Source of the DNA: Corbicula japonica
Lineage: Eukaryota; Mollusca; Bivalvia; Venerida; Cyrenidae
Assembly: GCA_038501625.1 (NCBI GenBank)
Contig: JAZAYU010000201.1
Span: 372,001 to 436,000 of the forward strand
DNA length: 64,000 bases
Reading direction: 5' to 3'
A model generated the notes under the pieces. It did not search any database, was not told the DNA's origin, and was given only the letters and a program-made list of their open reading frames with translations. Shown one piece after another: positions 47,948-58,613 of this stretch (positions within the stretch are counted from its first letter, which is position 1; the number at the start of each line of letters is the position of its first letter). The position numbers and the translations under genes are program-made.

Positions 47948-49049
47948 AATCATTGGCACATCAGATTAAGCAGCTGTTACAAATGGTGACATCAGTGTCA
48001 CTCACTGCAGTGCCAAAGCAGTAACAGTGTGGTAAAATAATAGATTTATGAAGGCCATACATCAACCTTTTTAACTAGACACGTCAGATACTTCTGCAGG
48101 TATTTGAAGTATAAAATAAGATTCATCGAAAATTAAATTTCCTTTAATTACTTTCATTTCTACTTATTGTATAACGAGGTTTGTTTCAGTATACAAACAA
48201 CAGCAATTATAATATAAAGAGTTTAAAAACCACCCCTTAATTCGTAAATAAACAACAACATAATAACCAGAATAGTAAAAGTATTTAAACTTTACTCTGT
48301 ATTTTCATACATTTTGTTGCATTTTCAAACAGTGTAGATCAAGATCAGCCAGCACATTCATGCAATTTTATCAGGTTCTAAAGTGTTGGTTTTTGAGTCA
48401 TTAGGTTATTTCTGAACAAGAGGTGAACAGCGTAAATACTGATCAGACACCAAGAATGTGCTGGCTGATCTGGATCTACACTGTTCACAGCTGTAATAGA
48501 TGCATCTCTATGGAGTAAAGGGTAAATACTGTGTGTGATCTGGATTACATTAAGACTTTGCCGCATAGTTTTAATGTAATTCAGATGTATCTCTAAACTA
48601 ATCTAACAAATGAAAATATTGTATTCAAAACTGCACAAATATGCTGGATGATTTGGTTCTACACTGTCCCAACATGTGATAAAATGTATGAAAATACAGA
48701 GTAAAGTTTAAATACCTTTACTATTCTGGTTATCATGTTGTTGTTTATTTTAATTGAATTAAGGGGTTGTCTTCATACTCTTTATATTATAATTGCTGTT
48801 GTTTATTTACTGAAACATTCTGTTATACAGTAAGTAAAAATGAAAGAAATAAAAGAAAACTTAATTTTCAAAGATTCTTATTTTATACTTCAAATATCTG
48901 CAGAAGTATCTGACCTGTCTAGTTAAAAAGGTTGATGTATGGCCTTCATAAATCTATCATTTTATCACACTGCTACTGCTTTGGCACTGCAGTAAGTGAC
49001 ATTGATTTCACCATTTGTAACAGCTGCTAAATCTGATGTGCCAATGATT
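47948..49049. repeat. Complete foldback module with arms of about 370 bp
   Basis: The left arm (47948 to about 48317) and right arm (about 48680-49049) are reverse complements along their length, from AATCATTGGCACATCAGATT at one outer end to its mirror at the other. The 360-bp loop is the centre with the old TTAA-MITE core. Such long arms could fold into a cruciform or be a foldback-type transposon. No protein is encoded and no clear target duplication was found. Confidence 0.85.
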
Positions 49050-49294
49050 CATTGAACGAATGTGATTTTAACTCAGATCTGCACTGAGGTCAGTGACTAT
49101 ATTTTACCAAATATGACTTAACAAGTGTGCCCAGGCTAATGGAATGAACATGATGGGATGTGTACTGGTGGTGTGATGTTGATGCACTGTTAGATATATA
49201 TATATAATATTGGTCTCAGTTATATATATATAACAGCGGTCAATGATGTTCCCTGGTATTGACGTGAGACCACTGTGATTTAGAGTAACTCAAG
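49050..49294 (-). repeat. Module spacer in reverse orientation
   Basis: It contains GTGTGCCCAGGCTAATGGAA followed by TGATGGGATGTGTAC, which is a satellite-monomer-like sequence on the minus strand. A TATATATATATAATATTGG / TTATATATATATAACAG double AT tract follows, then TTCCCTGGTATTGACGTGAG. The same spacer in this orientation is at 60375-60615, and in the opposite orientation at 57656-57955 and 58969-59268. Confidence 0.75.
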
Positions 49295-49870
49295 GGCAGT
49301 GTGATAAATTGATAGATTTATGAAAGCCATACATGAACTTTTTTAAACCTGACAGGCTTTATCTTATGCAAATATTTAAAGTACGAATAAGATTCTTTGA
49401 AAATTAAGTTTTCTTTAATAACTTTCATTTTAACTTACTGTATAACAATGACATTTCAGTATACAAACAACAGCATTGGTATTATTACAGTTTGAAAACC
49501 ACCCCTTAATTCTTAAATAAACAACAACATAATAACCAGAATAGTAAAAGTATTTAAACTTTACTCTGTATTTTCATACATTTTGTTGCATTTTCAAACA
49601 GTGTAGATCAAGATCAGCCAGCACATTCATGCAATTTTATCAGGTTCTAAAGTGTTGGTTTTTGAGTCATTAGGTTATTTCTGAACAAGAGGTGAACAGC
49701 GTCAATACTGATCAGACACCAAGAATGTGCTGGCTGATCTGGATCTACACTGTTCACAGCTGTAATAGATGCATCTCTATGGAGTAAAGGGTAAATACTG
49801 TGTGTGATCTGGATTACATTAAGACTTTGCCGCATAGTTTTAATGTAATTCAGATGTATCTCTAAACTAA
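49295..49870. repeat. Module copy with the second arm type
   Basis: The arm here (GGGCAGTGTGATAAATTGAT, then AACTTTTTTAAACCTGACAG) is a diverged variant that matches the inverted right arms at 45855-46133 and 57390-57655 better than the first arm type. It leads into the centre at 49592 and so into duplication copy 2. Confidence 0.75.
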
Positions 49871-50789
49871 TCTAACAAATGAAAAATTGGCAATGACCTT
49901 AAAACATTGTTTCAGTTATTTATTTATATTAGTAATCTTCATTTTTTTTTAATTTTTGTAAAGTTGAAGTGAATACGGTAGTTATGTTACAAAGTTTGTA
50001 TTTTAATTTTACCATCATGGGAACTGCTATCATTCATTCACTGAAATGAACATTTAATACAGTATAAATAAATGATTGTAATTTAAGAAATTCTTCTGTA
50101 ATACCTCGAAAATTCTCCAAAGTTATTAGGTTTGTAAGAAAAGAGTTTGGGGTTACATTAATAAAATGTTTTACCTAATGATTGTTTTTTTAATTGTTTT
50201 ACACCAAAACAGAAGGACCAATAAGAGTTAGTAAATTATAGTCCAGCCAAACCTAAGCTAAACAGTTTTGTCACAAAATTGTATGGAGAATAAATCTGTT
50301 ATAAATCACATCCATTATAAAAACAACAAATAAATAAATGTCAGCAAAGTACCACAATGAAGAATTGATGAACTGATTTATAATTCATAGACAGATAGAT
50401 AAGCCCATTGCAGGATTAGGATTTAACCTCAATTACAATCAATTACCCATGCTGCAGCAAGCTTTCAATGTCTTCTTCAAGTTAACTGCTTTACTTAAAA
50501 AAATATTTTAGTAAAACATAAAGGCAACTTATTTTTAGAAAAAAAAAGAAAACTCAATTATATAATGCTTATAGTATTATTTGCCTTAATAGCTTTTTAG
50601 AAAATACTTGATTCCAGAGTTGATAATCATTAAACTATCATTCAGCAGTGAATTTCAAGCCAATACAAGGGTCCAAAGATGGCTTCACATGCATCATACT
50701 TTATTTAACACACACTTGGGGTCCTAAGTATTCCATTATACATATTGTCAAACTCTTTTCTGCCTTGCTTTAAGTATGAATCATTGACA

Positions 50790-51687
50790 GTCAAACTCTA
50801 TCACACACAAGGGCTCGAAGCTGCCATGATGTAAATATGAAGCATTGGACAGTCAAACTATGAAGCATTGGACAGTCAAACTCTATCACATACAAGTGTT
50901 TGAAGCTGCCTTGATGTAAGTATGAAGCATTGGAAAGTCAAACTCTATCACACAAGTGTTTGAAGCTGCCTAGATGTAAGTATGAAGCATTGGACAGTCA
51001 AACTCTATCACACAAGGGTTTGAAGCTGCCTTGATGTAAGTATGAAGCACTGGACTGTCAAACTCTATCACACATTAGGGTTTGAAGCTGCCTTGATGTA
51101 AGTATGAAGCACTGGACTGTCAAACTCAATCACACATTAGGGTTTGAAGCTGCCTTGATGTAAGTATGAAGCATTGGGCAGTCAAAATCTATCACACAAG
51201 GGTTTGAAGCTGCCTTGATGTAAGTATGAAGCATTGGACAGTCAAACTCTATCGCACAAGGGTTTGAAGCTGCCTTGATGTAAGTATGAAGCATTGGACA
51301 GTCAAACTCTATCACACAAGGGTTTGAAGCTGCCTTGATGTAAGTATGACGCATTGGACAGTCAAACTCTATCACACAAGGGTTTGAAGCTGCCTTGATG
51401 TAAGTATGAAGCATTGGACAGTCAAACTCTATCACACAAGGGTTTGAAGCTGCCTTGATGTAAGTATGAAGCATTGGACAGTCAAACTCTATCACACAAG
51501 GGTTTGAAGCTCCCTTGATGTAAGTATGAAGCATTGGACAGTTAAACTCTATCACACAAGGGTTTGAAGCTGCCTTGATGTAAGTATGAAGCATTTGACA
51601 GTCAAACTATGAAGCATTGGACAGTCAAACTCTATCACACACAAGGGCTTGAAGCTGCCTTGATGTAAGTATGAAGCATTGGACAGA
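50790..51687 (-). repeat. 60-bp minisatellite, copy 2
   Basis: Same array as 42541-43438 with the same number of units in the central part. The 154-residue minus frame recurs at 51130-51594 with several amino-acid changes (for example L to R and V to A) and no stop. Confidence 0.95.
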
Positions 51688-51929
51688 AACTCGATAACAC
51701 ACATCGGTAGGCTTTTTTGCTACACATTAGTCAGCATTAAAACCCTAGCTTACGATTCTAGGATAGGAATATGCCTGAATGTACTCAATAATTCATTAGA
51801 CAGTTAAAATATGGCATATTTCAAGTTGGAGGCCACCTTATAATGTAAAGAAAGCAGCAGCTAAGTTTATAAGTTTATGCCAAACTAAGGTTCAGTAACT
51901 AAACAAACATCCATCAACAAAACTTTTAA

Positions 51930-52140
51930 CCCTTTCGTCCATAAATATTATATGCATTTTTAAGCATGTGTGATCAGTGCAGATATAGCAGCCAGCACAT
52001 CCGTGCCATCTGATCAGGATCTCCACTGGTCACATTTTGGTCAGAAATAACCTAATGAATCAACAAGCGAACAGTGCAGATCCTGATCTGATCCACACTG
52101 TTCTCCCTCGCAATAAAGGTGTGTAAAATGGAGAAAAGGG
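51930..52140. mobile_element. TTAA MITE in duplication copy 2
   Basis: Duplicate of the copy at 43681-43890, with the same ends and TTAA flanks (51926-51929 and 52141-52144). It shares the same internal loss, so it was copied with the segment rather than inserted afresh. Confidence 0.85.
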
Positions 52141-52144
52141 TTAA

Positions 52145-53559
52145 TACATCTAGCTATAGTCTACAGTAAAGCTGTGAAGCAATTGGGAAATCTCTGGTTT
52201 CAGTTCATTGGAGTAAATAATCTTTTAGTCACTTTCTAAAACAGTTGAACTAGACCATGCTACATGCACAGGCAAGTGATATATGTGCTAGTATCCTTCT
52301 AATCAACAGGCTTACCTTTCTTTCTATCTGAATCTATCCATTCATTGTTCATAGGGACGTTTTATTTGACTTTAAAATGTAAAATAACTTCCCTATAAAT
52401 TTTGATCTGATTTTTCCTAAAATAGTCAAAACCAGTTTTTGTCTGGTTGACATACCCTCCAAAAAAAAAGATTTTTCTGAAATTAAGCCAGGAAAATGAA
52501 TGTTATCTTCTCATAGTACTGAGAGATAATCATTGTAATGCTGTTCCTTGTATCAATACAAAGTTAAAATGACTATTCAGTAAACAAAAAACTGATATTG
52601 AAATTGAATAGATATGTAGGAATTCCAAAACAAAAAAAGATCAATATCTGAAAAATGAAAAAGAAGTTAATTTTTGCAATATTTGTGAAAAATGACTTAA
52701 ACAACCATGTTAATAAAAAAGATGTGAGAGAGGACAGCATGGTTGACTGTTAAAGGTTGATCAATCTAATATCTGTAAATAGGGAGAAAATTTAGCACAG
52801 TCACTAGAAAGTGGTATAATTCTGTCAAAGGTATTTTGGAAATTTGTCTTCAAGTTGTCTTGTGACATTCTATACACTACTGAAGTTCTTAGTTTAGACT
52901 GGAGTAAATGGTAAATTTATTATTCAAGATCAAAATGCATAAGGAAATCCTGCTTCACTTTTACTAAAACTACTTTTAAAGGCTATGGCAGTTGTCATTG
53001 CGCTATCATTTATAATAAAAAAAATATCAAAATCTCTCAAACAGTAAAATAACCCAGTGAATTAGTGTACATCTTGATCAAACTGCACAAATATGCTGGA
53101 TGATTTGGTTCTACACTGTCCCAACATGTGATAAATATATACACTCACCCAAACTTCTTATTTTATCACTTTTTGTGCATAATTTTTCATTAGAAAGATA
53201 TTGACTTAACTCCTTTTGTGTGATGAGTTGCCAACTTTTGAACAGTTTAGCTAGAGTTATCCACCATTTTTCTAAAAATGCATTCCATGTAATTTAAGGT
53301 TTCGCAAACAGAAAAGTGTTCTAAATGGCTTGTTTAGTTTTAAAAGGACACCTCATTAGTAGGAAAAGCATAAAACCTTAAATATCAGCAGGATTTTTGT
53401 TTAAATAAATTCCCTTCAAAGTACCCAAATTTATAATTACCTCCCATGCAATTAAAGACTGTTCTAATACTGAATTCGTGGTGTAAATAAAGTGTATTAG
53501 ATTCATTAAATAAAACAATTGATAAAGATTAAAAAATATTGACTGATGGATTCCAAGTT
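52145..53559. other. AT-rich DNA of duplication copy 2, nothing recognised
   Basis: Near-identical to 43895-45299. It holds the same centre fragment (about 53078-53135) and no gene-like frame. Confidence 0.4.
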
Positions 53560-54735
53560 TAAATTTTCTTTAGTTCTTTCATTTTTACTTACTGTATAAC
53601 AAAATGTTTCAGTAAACAAACAACAGCAATTATAATATAAAGAGTATGAAGTCAACCCCTGAATTCTATTAAAATAAACAACAACATAATAACCAGAATA
53701 GTAAAGGTATTTAAACTTCTGTATTTTCATACATTTTGTTGCATTTTCAAACAGTGTAGATCAAGATCAGCCAGCACATTCATGCAATTTTATCAGGTTC
53801 TAAAGTGTTGGTTTTTGAGTCATTAGGTTATTTCTGAACAAGAGGTGAACAGCGTCAATACTGATCAGACACCAAGAATGTGCTGGCTGATCTGGATCTA
53901 CACTGTTCACAGCTGTAATAGATGCATCTCTATGGAGTAAAGGGTAAATACTGTGTGTGATCTGGATTACATTAAGACTTTGCCGCATAGTTTTTATGTA
54001 ATTCAGATGTATCTCTAAACTAATCTAAAAAATGAAAATAGTGTATTCAAAACTGCACAAATATGCTGGATGATTTGGTTCTACACTGTCCCAACATGTG
54101 ATAAAATGTATAAAATTATTTGGAGTAAAGTTTAAATACTTTTTATTCTAGTGATTATATTGGGATTTTTTTTTAAGAATTAAGGGGTTATTTTCAAACT
54201 GTATACTTTACCAATGCTGTTTTTTGTATACTGAAATGTCATTGTTTTACAGTACGTTAAAATGAAAGTTATTTATTATTTTCAAAGAATCCAGGGCTTT
54301 TTTTCACCACTTTGGGAATATGACCCATACCCCTGGAATTGGGAAATTTATTGTCGTTTTGCCAGAAATTAGTAATTTTTTTAGCATCATTGGGGAATAA
54401 CAAGTGTTACTGTTATCTGCTGTTTTTTTAATCATTGCCATCCATATTTAATATTGTCAATAATTCCTGGCTTAAAGAGCAAAAGATGCAGTGCTGATGC
54501 TGTTTTTCATGAGAAGTGTTTGTTTTGATTCAATTGGGAATTTTTCATCTCAAATCGGGAAAAAAGTATATGTTTTGCCATTGGGAACATGACCGAATAA
54601 CGGCTATAAAATCAACTGAAAAAAAGCCCTGGAATCTTATTTAAACTTTATATATTTGCATAAGATTAGGCCTGTCAGATTAAAAAAAGTTAATGTATGG
54701 CCTTCATAAATCTATTTGTTATCACACTGCCCACA
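53560..54735. repeat. Module copy interrupted by a 340-bp element
   Basis: Arm, centre (53745-53944) and inverted arm as at 45300-46133. The inverted arm is split at 54291/54632 by the element described next. Confidence 0.8.
54292..54631. mobile_element. 340-bp MITE with CAGGGC ends and 5-bp target duplication
   Basis: The ends are perfect 15-base inverted repeats, CAGGGCTTTTTTTCA and TGAAAAAAAGCCCTG. GAATC is duplicated on both sides (54287-54291 and 54632-54636), while the paralogous site in copy 1 has GAATC once (46037-46041). That empty site proves a precise insertion after the segmental duplication, or loss from copy 1. CAGGG/CCCTG ends suggest the hAT group, where some branches make 5-bp duplications; this assignment is inference. 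The interior is AT-rich and non-coding. Confidence 0.93.
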
Positions 54736-54849
54736 AGGGTATCACTTTGTAGCTAGAAGAGATCCCCCGAAGATACCCATTGAGGCGTAATTATTGCTTC
54801 CAGAGATACTATAACTGACCTTTATCAGTCACTTATCAAAGCATGAGAC

Positions 54850-56629
54850 ACCCATCTCGGTCACAATCAAGGTCATCATCAGCATGTCACCCTCTGTGCC
54901 CAGCCAATCATGGACAATATCAAGGACATCATCAGCATCTCACCCCCTGTGCCCAACCTATCACGGACACTATCAAGGTCATCATCAGCATCTCACCCTC
55001 TGTGCCTAGTCAATCATGGACAATATCAAGGACATCATCAGCATCTCACCCACTGTGCCCAACCTATCACGGACACTATCAAGGTCATCATCAGCATCTC
55101 ACCCTCTGTGCCTAGTCAATCATGGACAATATCAAGGACATCATCAGCATCTCACCCACTGTGCCAAACCTATCATGGTCACTATCAAGAACATCATCAG
55201 CATCACACCCTCTGCCAAACCCATCACGGTCCCAATCAAGGTCATCATCAGCATGTCACCCTCTGTGCCCAGCCAATCATAAACAATATCAAGGACATCA
55301 TCAGCATCTCACCCTCTGTGCCCAATATATCACGGACACTATCAAGGTCATCATCAGCATCTCACCCTCTGCCAAACCCATCACGGTCACAATCAAGGTA
55401 ATCATCAGCATGTCACCCTCTGTGCCCAGCCAATCATGGACAATATCAAGAACATCATCAGCATCTCACCCTCTGTGCCCAACCTATCATGGTCACTATC
55501 AAGAACATCATCAGCATCACACCCTCTGACAAACCCATCACGGTCCCAATCAAGGTCATCATCAGCATCTCACCCTCTGTGCCCAGCCAATCATGGACAA
55601 TATCAAGGACATCATCAGCATCTCACCCTCTGTGCCCAATATATCACGGACACTATCAAGGTCATCATCAGCATCTCACCCTCTGCCAAACCCATCACGG
55701 TCACAATCAAGGTCATCATCAGCATGTCATCCGCAGTGCCCAGCCAATCATGGACAATATCAAGGACATCATACAGCATCTCACCCTCTGTGCCCAACCT
55801 ATCACGGACACTATCAAGGTCATCATCAGCATCTCACCCTCTGCTAAACCCATCATGGTCACAATCAAGGTCATCATCAGCATGTCACCCTCTGTGCCCA
55901 GCCAGTCATGGACAATATCAAGAACATAATAAGCATCTCACCCTCTGTGCCCAACCTATCACAGACACTATCAAGGTCATCATCAGCATCTCACCCACTG
56001 CTAAACCCATCACGGTCACAATCAAGGTCATCATCAGCATGTCACCCTCTGTGCCCAGCCAATCATGGACAATATCAAGTACATCATCAGCATCTCACCC
56101 TCTGTGCCCAACCTATCACGGACACTATCAAGGTCATCATCAGCATCTCACCCTCTGCTAAACCCATCACGGTCACAATCAAGGTCATCATCAGCATGTC
56201 ACCCTCTGTGCCAGCCAATCATGGACAATATCAAGTACATCATCAGCATCTCACCCTCTGTGCCCAACCTATCACGGACACTATCAAGGTCATCATCAGC
56301 ATCTCACCCTCTACTAAACCCATCACGGTCACAATCAAGGTCATCATCAGCATGTCACCCTCTGTGCCAGCCAATCATGGCCAATATCAAGGACATCATC
56401 AGCATCTCACCCTCTGTGCCCAACCTATCATGGACACTATCAAGGTCATCATCAGCATCTCACCCTCTGCTAAACCAATCACGGTCACAATCAAGGTCAT
56501 CATCAGCATGTCACCCTCTGTGCCCAGCCAATCATGGACAATATCAAGGTCATCATCAGCTTGTCACCCTCTGTGCCCAACCTATCATGGACAATATCAA
56601 GGACATAATAAGCATCTCACCCTCTGTGC
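54850..56629 (+). repeat. Satellite array 3 (1.8 kb)
   Basis: Paralogue of array 2 within duplication copy 2, with the same entry and exit sequences and about 100 bp more repeat at its left. Adjacent units and private variants such as ACATCATACAGCATCTCACC are shared with array 2. Confidence 0.95.
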
Positions 56630-56647
56630 ACTATCAGTGACATCATC

Positions 56648-57655
56648 AATCATTGGCACATCAGATTAAGCAGCTGTTACAAATGGTGACATCAGTGTCA
56701 CTCACTGCAGTGCCAAAGCAGTAACAGTGTGATAAAATAATAGATTTATGAAGGCCATACATCAACCTTTTTAACTAGACAGGTCAGACACTTCTGCAGG
56801 TATTTGAAGTATAAAATAAGATTCATTGAAAATTAAATTTCCTTTAATTACTTTCATTTCTACTTATTGTATAACAGGTTTGTTTCAGTATACAAACAAC
56901 AGCAATTATAATATAAAGAGTTTGAAAACCACCCCTTAATTCGTAAATAAACAACAACATAATAACCAGAATAGTAAAAGTATTTAAACTTTACTCTGTA
57001 TTTTCTTACATTTTGTTGCATTTTCAAACAGTGTAGATCAAGATCAGCCAGCACATTCATGCAATTTTATCAGGTTCTAAAGTGTTGGTTTTTGAGTCAT
57101 TAGGTTATTTCTGAACAAGAGGTGAACAGCGTCAATACTGATCAGACACCAAGAATGTGCTGGCTGATCTGGATCTACACTGTTCACAGCTGTAATAGAT
57201 GCATCTCTATGGAGTAAAGGGTAAATACTGTGTGTGATCTGGATTACATTAAGACTTTGCCGCATAGTTTTAATGTAATTCAGATGTATCTCTAAACTAA
57301 TCTAAAAAATGAAAATAGTGTATTCAAAACTGCACAAATATGCTGGATGATTTGGTTCTACACTGTCCCAACATGTGATAAAATGTATAAAATTATTTGG
57401 AGAAGTTTAAATACTTTTTATTCTAGTATTTATGTTGTTGTTTTTTAAGAATTAAGGGGTTATTTTCAAACTGTATATTTTACCAATGCTGGTGTTTCTA
57501 TAATGAAATGTCATTGTTTTTCAGTAAGTTAACATGAAAGTTATTTATTATTTTCAAAGAATCTTATTTAAACTTTATATATTTGCATTAGATAAGGCCT
57601 GTCGGGTTCAAAAAGTTGATGTATGGCCTTCATAAGTCTATTTTTTATCACACTG
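56648..57655. repeat. Module copy after satellite array 3
   Basis: Left arm from AATCATTGGCACATCAGATT, centre with MITE core (57023-57222), and inverted arm of the second type ending TTATCACACTGCCC at about 57655. Confidence 0.85.
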
Positions 57656-58613
57656 CCCTTGAGTTACTCTAAATCACAGTGGTCTCAGTCAATACCAGGG
57701 AACATCATCAACCTCTGTGATATAAATATGTAACTGACAGTCTGATGACCCACACTCTGGTGATGACCACAGTGGATCTTGCAGCTTCAGCATCATCAAT
57801 TTGGTTAGCAGGTACTTTTAGAGACTTGGTCATCAACACCACCGTCTGTGCACATCCCATCACGTTCATTCCATTAGCCTGGGCACACCTCTTCAAGTCT
57901 TATTTGGTAAATTAGAGTCACTGACTCCTGTGCAGATCTGAGTTAAAGCCAGTGTCATTCGTTCACTCAATTATTGGCACATCAGATTTAGCAGTAGTTA
58001 CATGATGACATCAGTGTCACTCACTGTAGTGCCAAAGCAGTAGCAGTGTGATAAAATGATAGATTTATAAGGGCCATACATCAACCTTTTTAACTAGACA
58101 GGTCACTTCCGCAGATATTTGAAGTATAAAATAAGAATCTTTGAAAATTAAGTTTTCTATAATTTCTTTCATTTTTACTTACTGTATAACAAAATGTTTC
58201 AGTAAACAAACAACAGCAGTTATAATATAAAGAGTCTGAAGACAACCCCTGAATTCTATTAAAATAAACAACAACATAATAACCAGAATAGTAAAAGTAT
58301 TTAAACTTCTGTATTTTCATACATTTTGTTGCATTTTCAAACAGTGTAGATCAAGATCAGCCAGCACATTCATGCAATTTTATCAGGTTCTAAAGTGTTG
58401 GTTTTTGAGTCATTAGGTTATTTCTGAACAAGAGGTGAACAGCGTCAATACTGATCAGACACCAAGAATGTGCTGGCTGATCTGGATCTACACTGTTCAC
58501 AGCTGTAATAGATGCATCTCTATGGAGTAAAGGGTAAATACTGTGTGTGATCTGGATTACATTAAGACTTTGCCGCATAGTTTTAATGTAATTCAGATGT
58601 ATCTCTAAACTAA
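57301..58613 (+). repeat. 1,313-bp tandem module unit, copy A
   Basis: It runs from the end of one centre (TCTAAAAAATGAAAATAGTG) through the inverted arm, spacer (57656-57955) and left arm to the end of the next centre. It is followed immediately by an almost identical unit. The 62-residue minus frame at 57708-57896 (KRCAQANGMNVMGCAQ...) lies in the spacer and recurs only because the unit is duplicated. Confidence 0.93.
57835..57885 (+). repeat. Single satellite-monomer-like sequence in the module spacer
   Basis: CCGTCTGTGCACATCCCATC followed by ACGTTCA aligns with the satellite's CCCTCTGTGCCCAGCCCATC and ACGGTCA at 23 of 27 positions, with CATCAACACCACC before it against CATCAGCATCACACC. 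It lies on the same strand as the arrays. A second copy is at 59148-59198, and reverse-oriented copies lie near 49135-49185 and 60455-60505. Confidence 0.65.

Larger units (their letters stand above)
41343..48689 (+). repeat. Large segmental duplication, copy 1
   Basis: The sequence is repeated in the same order and orientation at 49592-57389. Matching landmarks are offset by 8,249 bp on the left and 8,699 bp on the right. The offset grows because copy 2 carries an extra 340-bp element and about 100 bp more satellite. It contains a 60-bp minisatellite, a TTAA MITE, AT-rich DNA, a module and a satellite array. By eye the non-satellite parts are about 98-99 per cent alike. Confidence 0.9.
49592..57389 (+). 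repeat. Large segmental duplication, copy 2
   Basis: Direct repeat of 41343-48689 with the same contents in the same order: minisatellite, TTAA MITE, AT-rich DNA, module and satellite array. It differs by the 340-bp insertion at 54292-54631, a slightly longer satellite and scattered substitutions and homopolymer-length changes. Confidence 0.9.

Noticed and set aside
28754..56629. CRISPR-like regular spacing in the satellites
   Set aside because: There are no unique spacers between constant repeats; the whole unit is repeated, and the genome context is eukaryotic.
57708..57896. 62-residue minus frame KRCAQANGMNVMGCAQ... as a host exon
   Set aside because: It is protein-like in composition, but no convincing acceptor or donor brackets it, reversed copies are broken, and it overlaps the satellite-like sequence of the spacer.
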